From: Caenorhabditis remanei
Taxonomy: Eukaryota; Nematoda; Chromadorea; Rhabditida; Rhabditidae
Direction of reading: 5' to 3'
Assembly: GCF_010183535.1 (NCBI RefSeq)
Contig: NC_071332.1
Location: forward strand, 13,950,001-14,014,000
Length of the DNA: 64,000 nucleotides
A program made the position numbers and the translations under genes. This document shows positions 37,154 through 49,286 of this stretch, in pieces (the stretch's first letter is position 1; each line of letters opens with the position of its first letter). The notes below the pieces were generated by a model that had not been told where the DNA came from, ran no database searches, and saw only the letters and a program-made list of their open reading frames with translations.

Positions 37154-38263
37154 ATGTACGTCAACTTCGCCCATTACTACATTCCAAAACTCTGTGGTCT
37201 TTTGGCTTTTATCTTCAATCCCATATTCATTTATCTAAATACTGATTAGTGATAAGAAACTTCAATTGGGTAATTATAGACTTCTTCTCATCAGTTTCTC
37301 ATTTTCCAACATGTTATGTTCATCTTATGATGCATTGGTTCCTTTGGTGAGAGAGTTTGACTGTGGATTCCTAAACCAATTGAAATTTCAGTGTGTCCAC
37401 GTCTACCGTTACGCCTTCGTTGTCTTCGTTTCAGAAGGTCCATTCGTTCGTTTCTCCCCACTTGGCCATTTAGCTCTCTCAGTTCGTTGTGGATTCATAA
37501 CTGTTACATATGCAATTCTTCATGCTCATTTCATTTATAGATATCTCGCTCTACATAAGAGCAATCTCATTCAAGAATGGTTTATGCCATTTGGTTTGGT
37601 GGGGACATTTGTCTACTGTATCTCTCATGTGATGCTGTGGGCTTGGGTGAGATTAGGTATTGTCCTGAAAACATTGACAGTGTTTTCCAGGTTTGTGAAC
37701 GCTTTTTCTATGGAGATTTTGAAAGGACAAGTTATATTCATGACTCATTTCAAGACCTATATCATGAAAATTCACATGATACGAATATGGTGATAGCGTT
37801 ATATCGGGAAGGCAGTGATAATGTAGTTATTGGATCATGGATTGGAGTGACTATTGTCACTGCAAGTACCATTTATTCAATGGGTTTATATTTTGTATTG
37901 GGGCATAAGGTACTGTATTCCCATTCTTCTTCTCCTTTCAAATTCCACATATTTCAGATAATGAAAAAGCTGAAAGTGCACGTGAATCTGAGTGAGAAAA
38001 CTCTCAGACTCCAGAGACAATTATTCAATGCACTCACCGTACAGACTATCATCCCGATATGTGTCAGTCTAATACCTTGCCTTTCCGTATGGTTTGGTCC
38101 CATCTTCCTCCTCGATTTCCGTTGGATTTACCTATCATCCGTCATCGCTGTCTCTATATTTCCTTGCATTGATCCAATTGCTATCATATATTTCTTACCA
38201 AGCTTACGGAGAAGAGTTCAAATTCGTTACAGTATACCATCTACGACACAGAGAGGTTCTTGA
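37154..38263 (+). pseudogene. srj-family chemoreceptor with a +1 frameshift
   Basis: Seven-transmembrane nematode chemoreceptor, SRJ type. The start MYVNFAHYYIPKLCGLLAFIFNP is the family N-terminus. Later exons encode KKLQLGNYRLLL, HFIYRYLALHKS, FQDLYHENSHDTNMVIALY and ALTVQTIIPICVSL, ending at 38263. Introns are at about 37347-37393, 37649-37691 and 37910-37959. Exon 1 runs into a stop (TAG at 37247). Family alignment by eye requires a shift of one base near 37238, in the AAA of CTAAATA, to pass from IFIYL to ISDKKLQ. No 40-plus-bp intron can do this. Everything after is intact, so the lesion is recent or a sequencing error. Confidence 0.75.
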
Positions 38264-38689
38264 ATAGCGATGAACATCTTGACAAAGCTGATCTCCGATC
38301 AGTGGCGAAACATAATCAAACACATCGGTTGCCTGTGCTTGTTCTCGTAATTTCCGTTTTCCAGTCCTTTCCTATTACTATTTTCAAATGAACCTTCTTT
38401 TGTTATTCTAATCCATTTTCAGAGCGAATGTTCGTAATAACAGAGATCTAAAACATGCTCGAAACACGTGTTTATTGAAGTCGACATATCCCGATTAAAC
38501 CGGATAATTATTAGTTAAAAGCGTACATAGATCGAGAATAAAAGGTGCATGAATGAGGGAATTACTACAAATAATAAATTAGGTCAAATTAATACGATTT
38601 AGGGTGAGTAGAGATTTGTAAAAGTGATAGAAACATGAACGAATGGAAGATGAATATTGGAGTGATTGGAGGGAAAGAAAGTCAAGAAA
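38264..38689. other. Gap between srj and FTH-domain genes
   Basis: 426 bp holding the 3' ends of two convergent genes. No exon, repeat or RNA gene was recognised. Confidence 0.35.
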
Positions 38690-39807
38690 CTATTTCGTGG
38701 GTTGTGAGATGTAATGGGGGAAAACTTGGGCGAGTGGGCCTTTCACGAAGACAACTAAGTCTACACCAACGGTCGCTCTCAGCACGTTTCCATCACTACA
38801 ATTCCATTTGTATGTCAATATGGCCGGAAGTTCTTCACCCTCTTTTTGTGCTTTTTCGTCTTCTGATTTCCAAAGTCCTTTGAATACGTTCTCATGGCCT
38901 CTTATCGTCATTCTGCCTTCGATCAGATTTCCATGACAAGTGAAGTGCTGGAAATCAACTAGCAACAAATATCTTCTGAAAATTCAACTTACAAGAACGA
39001 GGTGTGCCAAGTCTTTCGGGGTGGGCACATCAAAATGGAAATGAAACTTTTTCAAATTCCAATAACCTTCAAGTGGTAACTGGATTGGTTTCTGTGTCCA
39101 TCCGTACGCTTCTTCCGCCGCAAGCCACTGTGGTGTTGCGCATACAGTAGTGAATTCGCTTGGAATCTCATTCATTATATTGTATATTTCGATGACTTTG
39201 AGAACTTCTGAAAACAAAAATAGTTTGAATAAACAGACAACAGATCACTCAGCTTACTTTCTTTCAGAAACGGTAACCACAACATGAGATTTTCTTGTTT
39301 TCCGTTGTGTCGAAGAATGAGATGTTCCACGTTCAATCGGAAGTTCTCCTTTGATGGTTTTCCTGGTCCTCTATCGTACATGAAGACGTTATCGACCATA
39401 AATTTGAAAAATGGATAAACTCCTTCATTGTAATCTCGGATGTGAGTTTCAAGAGTGTTATTCTTGGCAACCGCTGCGGGCTTCAAAAAACGAATTTGGA
39501 ATTCTTTGATTTTGGTGTTCTCATGCAGAAGGATCTTCCGGATTAATAGACATGCATTTTCCGTTGCTAACAGGTATTTATTCGGACATTTCTCATCCAT
39601 CACATATTTTTGTCGTTTATACATAATCTTCTGGACATGAATATCAGCAAAGAGATCTCCAACCGGTGACTGATTCAACACGAATTGATATTGCTCTCCA
39701 TTTGTCTCGTATAGTAACACTTCTACAGTTCTCACTTTGATATTCATTTGTATACTATCGAAATTCATCGTTTTGAACAATTTATTCGGTTGTATAATGA
39801 ACTTCAT
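38690..39807 (-). CDS. FTH (DUF38)-domain protein, F-box family related
   Basis: Exons 39807-39258, 39207-38993 and 38948-38690 join in phase into about 340 residues. The central part, with ENLMLWLPFL, LKVIEIYNIMNEIP and CATPQWLAAEEAYG, follows the FTH pattern (Leu-rich, ELxQW-like) found in nematode F-box A proteins. FTH proteins are thought to recruit substrates to SCF ligases through an N-terminal F-box. No F-box is visible here: the first exon starts MKFIIQPNKLFKTMNF directly behind a TTTTTTCAG acceptor. Either the F-box exon lies upstream and was missed, or the gene has lost it. Family placement is by pattern only. Confidence 0.65.
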
Positions 39808-40385
39808 CTGAAAAAATTAATTGGAGACGTTTCTTGGAAAAGAAAACTATTGAATTCACGAAAAAGGCTAGAAAAAATAACTTTGAAAAGTTTCAGCTAA
39901 AAACTTGGCATTTCATTTATATTTTGAGCCTTTTGTGAAAAAAAAAACTAGAAAAATGAGCCGATTTGCCTCGAGAAAAACAACCAAATTTGCCGCCACG
40001 AAGGTCGCGCGAATTGGTTATTATCATCTTCGTTGTAGGTCTACAAAACCCGAAATTGACCTACCCGGTACAATTTTGATAACTGAGAAAATTTATGAAA
40101 AAATTGTTTTCTGAACATTATTAGGGAGAAGAACAGCTATAAAGTTCAGAGAAAACACAAAAATATTAGTCGGAGCTCAAGATCTACCTTTCCGAGAAAC
40201 AAAACAAACAACACACAATTATTTTATTTATGTGATGTGGTAACAAAATTCATTAAAGATTGGGGAAATTTAAATATAATTTTAAAACGTGACAGTTCTT
40301 TGATTTGATTCCTTTGGGGTAGATGTGTCAGTTCTGAAAAAAAAGTTGTACTGTTTGACGAAAATCTGAAATTTGCACCCACCGT
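39808..40385. other. Gap upstream of the FTH-domain gene
   Basis: 578 bp with short open frames only. It includes the 5' region of the FTH-domain gene and the 3' UTR of the five-module Lin-15A/B-like gene. No F-box exon was found in it. Confidence 0.35.
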
Positions 40386-43300
40386 TCATAAAATTTCTTT
40401 ATTAATTTCATGGAAGCTTTCTAAAATTTTACAAAACTCTGGAGGATTCAACCAATCACAGAAGCATCTCGCAACATTCATCAAGGTTTTCATTGATTCC
40501 GGTGAACATGTTGCCACGTCATCTAAGCTTTCAACCTCAAGCGCCGAAAAAATTGCGTTCGTTGATTCCGAAAAGTGAGATATACAAGTTGGACGATTCC
40601 CTCTACCAACTTTCACGAAATGAGCAGCCGATTCAAGTCTCCATGTATTTGTGAGAACTGCGCCTAACATTATTACAACTTTCTCAATTTGCAATAAAGA
40701 AAGTCTCATTTTGTTTTCATGATTCCATTGACTGCAGACTTTACATAGTCTGTAGAAATCTCCATGAGGTACTTCCGAAGCAGTCATTCTAGAATGAAAG
40801 AGTGAGCTGATTGTTGACAAGAATATATCTTATGCTGCGTCCAAAGTAACTTTTCCGCGGAAAATCCGCGCGGAAAAAGTGTCCAAAGTAGCCATTTCTT
40901 TTCCGCGTTTTCCTCTGCGCCTTTAAGCTAATCGCGGCGAGACCAGCGCATTTTTTAGGAGGGAAAGTTAAATTTTCGAAATTAAATTTTTTTTTTGAAT
41001 TCCCTCCAAAAAAGTGAGCTGGTCTCGCCGCGATTACCTTAAAGGCGCAGAGGAAAACGCGGAAAAGAAATGGCTACTTTGGACACTTTTTCCGCGCGGA
41101 TTTTCCGCGGAAAAGTTACTTTGGACGCAGCATTAAATACCCAAAATCAGAGACGACTTGATGTGGGTCGGCATTCGGAATTTCTCCGTTTGTTCCTTCT
41201 TCTTTCACTGCGGACCTGGAATAATTTATCACTATAACTATATTAAGATTACAACAATTACTCACACTTGAGAACTTGTAGACTCAATGTTATCCTTTCT
41301 TTCCGAGCAGTTGGCAGAATCAAACTGAAAATATTTTTTAAAGGAATTTACTTTATTTTACATTGCTTTACCACTGCAATCATCAGTTTTTTGTTTCCAT
41401 TGAGAAAGCTCAAGAATGTTTCGCAGAAAGAAGTGAATTTGATCATTGGAGCTACTGAATTCACAGCTGTCATTATTCTTCTTTTCGGTCCATCTCCACA
41501 GTGAAAAATATCTTTCATATCTCCGAATCCAATGCATTTTTGAATTTCATCGAAAACATCCGAAAAATGTGAAATACAAACGGATCGATAATCTTTGTTC
41601 GAAACAAACGTTTTGGCTTGTTCTGGAGTACATCTACCACTGAGAATACATGCAACTATGACAACAAATTTCGTATCTTCCAAATGCAAACATTTTGTGA
41701 ATTGCCACTCTATCCATTGGAAGCAAATTGCACACTGCGTCCTCCTTTTACGCCCTGGGAAATATTTGGGAGCAGAAGCACTGAAAATAACATGTTGAAG
41801 AACAATAACACTAGAATGCAGGGCTCACCTACTATCAAGATTATTCGCAGTGTTGAAAAGATCATTTGAAGTACAAGTTATAGTATTAACTGACACGAAT
41901 TCTTTGAATACTTTCAGAAAATCCTCCAACGTCAGTATCACTCTGAACGACTCCACAATTTTCATCAATATGTCGAGGGAGCTTGAAACCATTCTTTCAT
42001 AATTACTGATGTGAAGATTTTTGTAGATTGCACGAACTGTTTCAGATAAATGACGAATACAAATTAGATGATCATTCTTGTCGTACATAAACTGTCTCGC
42101 TTGTTCTACTGTGTTCTCATTACAGAGAATCGACTTGACCATCAGAATCAGTTTATCGTTTTGAGATATTGCTGTTAAGTTCGGTGACTCTTCTATTTGA
42201 GAGCATATTGAGCATCGTACAACTGGATGTTTTTGTTGAATAAGAGCTTGGAATGGTAGACCATTTGAAATGGAACGTGCAGGAAGGTGTTCGACTGGCT
42301 GCAATGAATTTAAAGCTGACATTTCAGATGGTCTCTAACTCACTGTATTTGAACGATTGGCGCGATTTTCGGAAAGTTTCATGAAATCTTCGGTATGCGA
42401 AAATTTGGTCTCCTCGATTGAATCGTCGACTTCCAATTTTATTGAATCATTTTTTGTGATTTGCGTAATTGGATTACTTTCCTTTGATGATCCATCATTT
42501 TTTAAGATAAAGTATTTCAATGCTATTTTGAATTCCTGTGGAGTGATTTTTGATCCAAGTGATCTCACGATTCTCATCACCTTTTCCAGCGGAACAGCGA
42601 AAATGTCCAGAATAACTTCAGTGAAATGATCACGACAAACTGCTTTCTCACTTTTTTCGTATATAAAACGAGCACCTTGCAGAGAAGTGCATTCGTTTCG
42701 AATAATGGATGCGATCATGAAGACCAGTTTCTCAGTTTTTAGTGATACATATTTCAATTCTTCTGGCTTTTTCGATTGATGACAGAATGAACAACATTCT
42801 TCGTGGTTTTCAGTTATGACGATAGAAGATGCATGACGTTGCCTATAGATAGTATTGATGGGAAGCTGCAAAAAATTTGCTAGAGTTACTTTTTAAAACT
42901 AATCTTGATGGCTAACCGTATTGGGTATCCACTTGTTTTTCAACTTGAATTGATATAAAACGTCGCAAAGTTTTAAAGGTGTCATGCAGTGACATAAACT
43001 ATTCACAGTGATCATAAACTCTTCCAAAGCTTCTGTAGAACATTCAAAGAGTCCATTGACGATTCTACCGTCTAGTGCAGAGTATATTGAATCTATTGAT
43101 TCATAGAAATGAATCGTGCAGATAAAATGATGATTTGTTACATTTAAAATAAAGGATTGAGCTTCTTCGAGTGAATATGTTTTGTTGAGAAGATGTGCCA
43201 GCATCAATAATAACTTCTCCATCTCCGAAACAAAAGTTTTCATTTGACGAGAGTGGTTTAATTGCTGGCACAGCCGACATTGAACTTGGTCTTCGCTTTT

Positions 43301-43561
43301 TGAACGTTTCTGAGTTTCGGAATCGTCGCTGTTCGACACCGAGCTTTGAATAATTTGCCTCCAGCTCAGCTTTTGTTCATATTTTCTTCTCTTCTGAGGA
43401 GGCGAGCAACTGGATGTCGGTTCGCATTGCTCAAAAACTGGTTCTACTTTCGGGACCGGAATCTTGAAATAGTCATCATCCAGCAGTTCTTCTTTGATTA
43501 ATTTTGAAGTGCTATCCCAACTGTCTCCTCCTTGGAAACTGTTCAAATTGAGCCCTTCCAT
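40386..43561 (-). CDS. Lin-15A/B-like protein with five tandem C2CH modules
   Basis: Seven exons (43561-42917, 42865-42344, 42298-41829, 41780-41372, 41324-41266, 41215-41141, 40788-40386) join in phase into 860 residues. An acidic/basic N-terminus (IKEELLDDDYF, PPQKRRKYEQK) is followed by five ~110-residue repeats. Each repeat has C-x2-C (CRLCQQ, CSFCHQ, CSICSQ, CAICFQ, CKVCSQ), a helix with EK(L/V)xxM, a C-x2-H pair about 50 residues on (CTIHF, CRDHF, CIRHL, CISHF, CISHF) and a C-terminal helix. This is the THAP-like C2CH pattern of the Lin-15A/Lin-15B/LIN-56 proteins, nuclear factors of vulval and germline gene repression. The start lies behind a TTCCAG acceptor. Between exons 6 and 7 the intron is filled by a 300-bp palindrome. 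It is divergent from SPK gene 1. Confidence 0.85.
40833..41132. mobile_element. 300-bp palindromic MITE with TTA duplication
   Basis: The left end TGCTGCGTCCAAAGTAACTT and the right end are exact inverted copies, and the two arms pair almost over their entire ~140 bp around a short T-rich centre. TTA flanks both ends, as in PIF/Harbinger insertions. The element fills intron 6 of the five-module gene: the intron is 352 bp, and without the element and one TTA it is 49 bp. No transposase is encoded. Confidence 0.85.
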
Positions 43562-43823
43562 TTTGATAAAAATCTGGAAGTATTTAAAGTATATATGCTC
43601 ACTTTTTGATGATCAATCACGATTCTTGAAAAACAAAAACAAAGTGATAACGTCTGCGCGAAAAGCGAAAACAGCTCCGCAAACACGGCGGCGCTTTTCT
43701 ACGACTACAGTAACCGCGCTTTGTTTAAGTTGCTGCAAACTGTGCAAACAGTGCAGCAAAAATCTTGAAGGGTTTGGCTCGCGCAGCTTCGAAGCTATTT
43801 TTCAAGTTTTTCTCCTCAAAGTA
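43562..43823. promoter_or_regulatory. Divergent promoter region, Lin-15A/B-like and SPK genes
   Basis: 262 bp between the start codons of the five-module gene and SPK gene 1. The stretch around 43650-43760 is markedly GC-richer than its surroundings, with several GCGC cores. No defined binding site was identified. Confidence 0.4.
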
Positions 43824-46160
43824 ATGGCAACATTAGCCGAGTTAGAAAAAGAAAAAGAACTATTCAAAAAGTTTCTCGCCGAAGAAACACAGAATGTTCG
43901 TGTACCGATCCCGATAACTACAATGTGTATTCAGTTCAAGCAGACGATTTCATCGTCAGCGTCTGTGAATTGCTTAAGAAAAAGGTAGATGCTTATAGAA
44001 TACAATAAAAATGAACATTTCATTTCCCAGACTGGATAAATGGCGTCGATATATTCATGAATGGGATGGCTACGATACTGACACAAAAACTAAAATGATG
44101 TTCGGACTGAGTGCTTCGGTCCATCCTGATTTCTTGATAGAGTGAGATCATTAATCTTTTTGCATTTTCTTGTCTTTATCTATTTAATTTGCAGATTGAG
44201 GAAAGAGGCTGATGTGGAACTCGATTCCCTTCATCGAATCATTGCATACAAAAAGAAAGACGGAAGTTTGATTTTGCAAGGAAAACATGTAACTATAATG
44301 ATATTTTCAACCACAAGCAATATAAATTGATTCAGGCATATCAAAAGCGTCGGACCGAACAGCAAGACAAGACGATGATGGAATTTTTAGCTGAGAAAGC
44401 GAAGACTGTAGATTTCCCTATGGCCGATTCAAGATTTGTGAAAGAATTTCAAATAGTTACGGGGTGTACGGAGAAAATTCATTCATTAGAATTAAGATAC
44501 CCTCATGTTAAAAACGCCATTTACGAATCGGAAGATTATGATATAACAACCAAAATCAAGATGATGTTCATTTCGAGTACAAAACTTTTGGATAATGTTT
44601 TGGAAGAGTAGGTGAAACTCTCTCTTACCGTTTAAAAATTGATTTTCAGAATTCGAAAAGATGCTTATCTTGAGGTAGATGAACAAAAAAGAATCACCAA
44701 GTGCGTGGCGAACGACGGTTGTTTGGAATTGGAAGGAGATCATAGCATGTCCGCAAAATGTCAAGCATCTAAAAATGCTTACATACAGGAAATACGACAG
44801 ACAACTCAAGGAACTAGTATTGAAGAAATAAATCCAGTTGATGATAAAGATACCAGTGATTCTACTGTCGCAAGAACTTCAAAAAAGGTTAATCAGATCG
44901 AAATCAATGATACCATCAAATTTCTCGTTGAAAAAACAAAAAATGCGACTTCACCAATGAATATGACAGAATTGACGAAAGAATTGTTGAAACAACGTGG
45001 AACCGCTGCAAGAAGTACTGTTTATAAGAGGTATCACTTTATGCTATGGACAAAACAAAATCTTCTTTTTTCAGAATTCAAAAAAATCGTCTGAAGATCG
45101 CCGAAATTGAAGAGCTGGACATAGATGCGAAAGTGAGAGCGATTTTTGCTTTGAGTGTTCCAGTTACAGACAATTTTCTTGAAGAGTGGGTTAACCACTT
45201 TTTATACTTATTGCGAATTTTTAAATTTAGACTGCGCGAAATTGCTGACGTGGAAATTGATGATCAGAACAGAATAAGTAAATACGAGGCCTTTGATGGA
45301 AGTTTGAGCCTCAAAGGGGATCACAGCTGGCTGCTAAAAACGAAATTTGGACTTCAGAAGAGGAGAGAAAGTGCCTCGAAAAATGAAGAAGTGGAAAAAG
45401 ATGATAGTGTACAGATGGAAAATCAAAATCACTCGGAGTACAATGATCCTAATTTCCCAACATCAAGCGAGAGTTATAAAAGAGTCGAAATGCCTGAAGA
45501 GTCTGAACCAGTCGAAAAGAAAAGGAAGATTTCGAAAGAAAATGATTCCAGAGATAGTGAACCAGTCAGTTACGGTAAGCAGTCCTGTGTTCTCTGCATT
45601 GACTTATCTTACACATTCAGCGATTCCACGCGGCGACCCCTTCATCAGTCTCAAAGCATTTTTCAATCGACTTCGTGGCGTAGTGTCGGCATTAGGATCA
45701 CCAACACTGAATCCAATAAAAAAGAGAATAGAAGAATCTATTGATATCCTGGGAGTCGATGATAAGGTATGAGCTAAAATCGCAAAAAACCAGCTCGTGT
45801 CTATCCTTACAGCACATTCCAACCGGTGTTATCCTTGATTCCCTCGAATCATGTCTTGCAGTTGTAACTGGAAACGTGAAATGGGATGTAAAACCAAAGG
45901 AAGAGTCAACAAGTTTCAGAGGATTTCTAATTGTACTCAAAGCTTCCATCAGTTATTTCAATAATCCAATGTTATTCGGTTTTCATCAGGAAATTTTAGC
46001 CATTCTTGAACATCTTCGCATGGAAGATAAGGTTTCGTCTAGAAAAGTTGGCAATAATCTATTTTCTTTTATTCAGCAAATCCCTGCCGAAAATGTTCGC
46101 ACAGGATTGGAAGTGATGATTGATGTCGTGTTGAGCTGGTTCTCAAAAAATCTGGATTAG
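43824..46160 (+). CDS. SPK-domain protein 1 (three SPK domains)
   Basis: About ten exons encode roughly 640 residues. SPK domains, each split over three exons at the same places, run from residue ~10 (FLAEETQNVRVPIPI ... FLIE, then LRKEADVELDSLHRI), from ~130 (FLAEKAKTVDFPM ... LRYPHVKNAI) and from ~290 (FLVEKTKNATSPM ... LREIADVEIDDQNRI). SPK is a ~120-residue nematode domain of unknown biochemistry, named from SET, PHD and kinase proteins. A charged linker with KRKISKE-type basic patches leads to a C-terminal helical domain over three exons (AIPRGDPFISLKAFF; TGVILDSLESCLAVV; ENVRTGLEVMIDVV) that is shared with the next two genes. A nuclear role is inferred, not shown. Confidence 0.82.
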
Positions 46161-46602
46161 ATAATTGTTTGTGTCTTGTTTTCGAATTGCTTCGAAAAAT
46201 TATATTTTGACTGCACCTGTTGTTCTTCTTGTTTTTGTTTGTTTTTTTCTGTTACTGTTTGCTTGAAACTTTACTTTTTTAAATAAATATTTTGTAAACT
46301 TCAATAAATGAGAAATGGTTGTTAAATGTACTGTAAATATTCATATCAATCGTCGTATTTTCCCTGAGTTATCAAGTCTATCACTGAAGCCTAAGTGAGT
46401 GGAAAACTAACTGAGAACTTCTTTTTCGGAAGGACAGAAGAAGGACTCAGCTACAGTACTCGAATTGCGTGCATTCTGTCGTGAGAGTGAAAAAAACATA
46501 CAAAAAATAGACTGAGCAATCTCTGAGAAGCCGCTGACAAAAAGTAAAAATTAATCTTCGACTTCAAGACTTTTTTAAAAATATTTTCAAATTTTCCAGC
46601 TA

Positions 46603-48615
46603 ATGCCACCCGGTGAAACACCAGAAGAACATGCTGAATTAGTGAGATTCCTGATTGAGAACACCCAAAATGTCACGGCGCCGATAACTATTGCTCATCT
46701 GATCAGAGTGTTCGAAAGGCAAAATGGAAGGCGTTATTCTGAGAAGTGCTTGACGAAAAGGTAAGAACTTTTCTCATCCATTTGCTCAAAACTTTTTGTT
46801 TTTAGAGTTCAAAGAATTCGTGATAAAATTCATGAACTGGATAACTGTGATAGAGATGCGAAAGTGAAGATTATCTTTGCATTGAGTGGTTCGGTTAGTG
46901 CAGAATTTCTGATTGAGTAAGATAAAAGCATTATTTGAAATCGATTTAATAATTTTCTAATTTTAGGTTAAGAAGTAATGCAGAAGTTGAAGTGGACAAT
47001 GAACAACGAATCACAAAATACAGAGATATAAATGGAAATCTCGAATTAAGTGGAAAACATGTAGTAATTTAGATGTTAAATTAGACCGGATTCCCACTTC
47101 TATTTTTCAGAAAGTTTATCCCGGCTGCTATGAAATAAAAATGATGGAGTGGTTGGCTCAAAAATCAAAAACATTATTGACACCGATCAATATAGAAACC
47201 CTGGCAAAAGAATACAAGGCGTCGGCCAAATGTTTACCCAATGTGATTTACCTTGAAGAGAGGTTTGTTTTTATTTAATCAAAGCATGAAATTCTGAAGA
47301 AATAAGTTCAGATTCCGGATAATCAGAAACAAAATTCACTCTTTTCCATATTACGATTTACCTTCTAAAGTTCGAATGATTTTTATCACAAGTGCGCAGA
47401 TCGATCGAAACTTTCTGGATAAGTGAGTGCAGTATTTATTTTATAAATACGAATTATTAATTTTAGGCTGCGAGAAACTGGAAAAGTGGAAGTGGATGAT
47501 CAGAATAGAATCACTAAATACGCCGCAAACGACGAAACTTTGACTCTTGAGGGAGATCACAGTTATAAACCGAGTATAAGTGAAGGTTATTCTGAAAAAT
47601 TTCATCGAATGAATCTGGTTCGAGATATAAATTATAGTCTGGAAACCAAAAGTGAAGAAAGTCACTGGAGATATCAAAAACTTCCTGGGACATATCAGAA
47701 AAGAAATTCAGACTCTGACTATCTCGAAACACGCGAAGGATCCATTGAAAAATCAATCAAAACTAACAGAAAATCTGAAATTGATATCACCGATATTGAC
47801 GAACACAAGGAAAATCGTCTAGAAGCTGGTTCTGATGGGTTGGAACCAAACGAGATCGCCGTCGAAAACCAAATAGAATCGGATTGCGAGATTCCAAATA
47901 AGACTGAGGAGGATCAAAATATTGTTGAATCAGTTTCATTCTTACCAAGTTTTCCAAAACAAACAAACATTGATGAGGAAGAAGACGGCTTCATTGAAGT
48001 TCCGATGGAAGAAGTCTTCAATCATTTCGATTCGGATGATGATGAGGATTCGGAAATGAAGGAAAACATTCAAAAACCAGCAACATCGAGTCTCAAAGAC
48101 TTTCTTCAGCATCTTCTCTCATATTTGGTGGAATTAAATTCTCCTATTATGAGCTATGTTGTCAAGAACATGGAGGGATTAGTCAGAGTTTTGGGAGAAC
48201 ATGATAAAGTGAGTGACTATTAAAGCGCTGTAGATGACTTTATAGTTATTATGTTTTCAGGAAGTTCCCATCAACATCCTTCTCGATTTCCTTGAATCGT
48301 GCCTTTCAATCTTTATGCACAATGCCGGATGGAACTTGTCTGAACACGAAGAATCAACAAGTCTCAAAGAGTTTCTTGTATCAATCAGAACAATTGTCTG
48401 TTCAATCAGTCATTCTTCTCTTTATGATTTCTATCAGAAAATCAGAGAATTCATGAGAGAGCTTAATTTTCAAGATAAGGTTGGAAACTTCTGAAGCATG
48501 CTGAAATAAATTTAATTGCTTTTTATAGACAATCTCCATCGAAGCTATTCGGGATGCGTTGGATACTTCACTCGAAATTGTTTCTCGGTGGATTTATGAG
48601 AATAATGTTCTCTAA
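46603..48615 (+). CDS. SPK-domain protein 2 (two SPK domains)
   Basis: The ATG at 46603 follows a TTTTCCAG acceptor. SPK1 runs from LVRFLIENTQNVTAPITI through LRSNAEVEVDNEQRITKY, and SPK2 from MMEWLAQKSKTLLTPINI through LRETGKVEVDDQNRITKY. A long acidic linker (47570-48080, many Asp/Glu, with DSDDDEDSE) follows. The C-terminal helical domain comes next (SSLKDFLQHLLSYLVEL; INILLDFLESCLSIF with EESTSLKEFLVS; SIEAIRDALDTSLEIV) and ends NNVL. Exon-exon joints at DK before each helical unit are phase 0, as in the neighbours. 442 bp separate it from SPK gene 1. Confidence 0.8.
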
Positions 48616-49286
48616 ACTTGTTTTCCATTCTTCATTTTCTGTTATTTTTTACATTATTTTGCAAAGTTTTACCACAAATGCTCACATTTATTGTTATGTT
48701 CTCGTTGTCTTTATTAACATATTTCACAAGTTCCGCCTCTAATTGTAATTTATCTATTCGCAAGGTAGCAAAACAGCAAAAAAATGTTTCTTGCTTTTTT
48801 GTTACTTTGTGAGTTGTGACCAAAAGTTACTTCACATTTTATAGCTTCTTTTTGATTAGCATTTCAACTAAACTTTTGATAAACTTTTTTGAAATTATGT
48901 ATTTCGCGTGATTTTCGGAACGTTCTCGAACGTCTCAACGTATTTTTCTAGTAGTTCGACGCTCCAAAAGCGAATACCACCTATCAAACGCAACAATTTC
49001 TTTCAAGAGTTGATGTGGTCTCGCAGCGATCGACGTTTCGAAACTGTATTTTTTACCAAAAATAATTTTTCCACATATTTTTTCTCATGCTTTTCGTGAA
49101 AGCTAAATAGTATCGAAACGTTATATTCTATCGTTGTCATGAGATTTTGGAACATAACTAAAATATAGGCACGTCTCGCGAAAAAAAAGCAGCTTTTGAA
49201 AATTAAGTCAGTCACTTGACAAGATTTTGGACCAGGCGCATGTAACCTTTTGATTATTTTTTCTCTTAAACTATTTTTTACAGAAA
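48616..49286 (+). promoter_or_regulatory. Upstream region of SPK gene 3, with a heat-shock-element match
   Basis: 671 bp without exons. At 48918-48930 the sequence GAACGTTCTCGAA is a perfect three-unit heat-shock element (GAAnnTTCnnGAA), 357 bp before the SPK gene 3 ATG. About half a match is expected by chance in a window this size, so this is suggestive only. A TTTTTACAG acceptor lies three bases before the ATG. Confidence 0.3.

Noticed and set aside
38911..39807. Assigning the FTH gene as a lipoprotein- or PAZ-like protein
   Set aside because: Only the FTH-type spacing around LPFL and PQWLAAEEA is recognisable; no support for other families.
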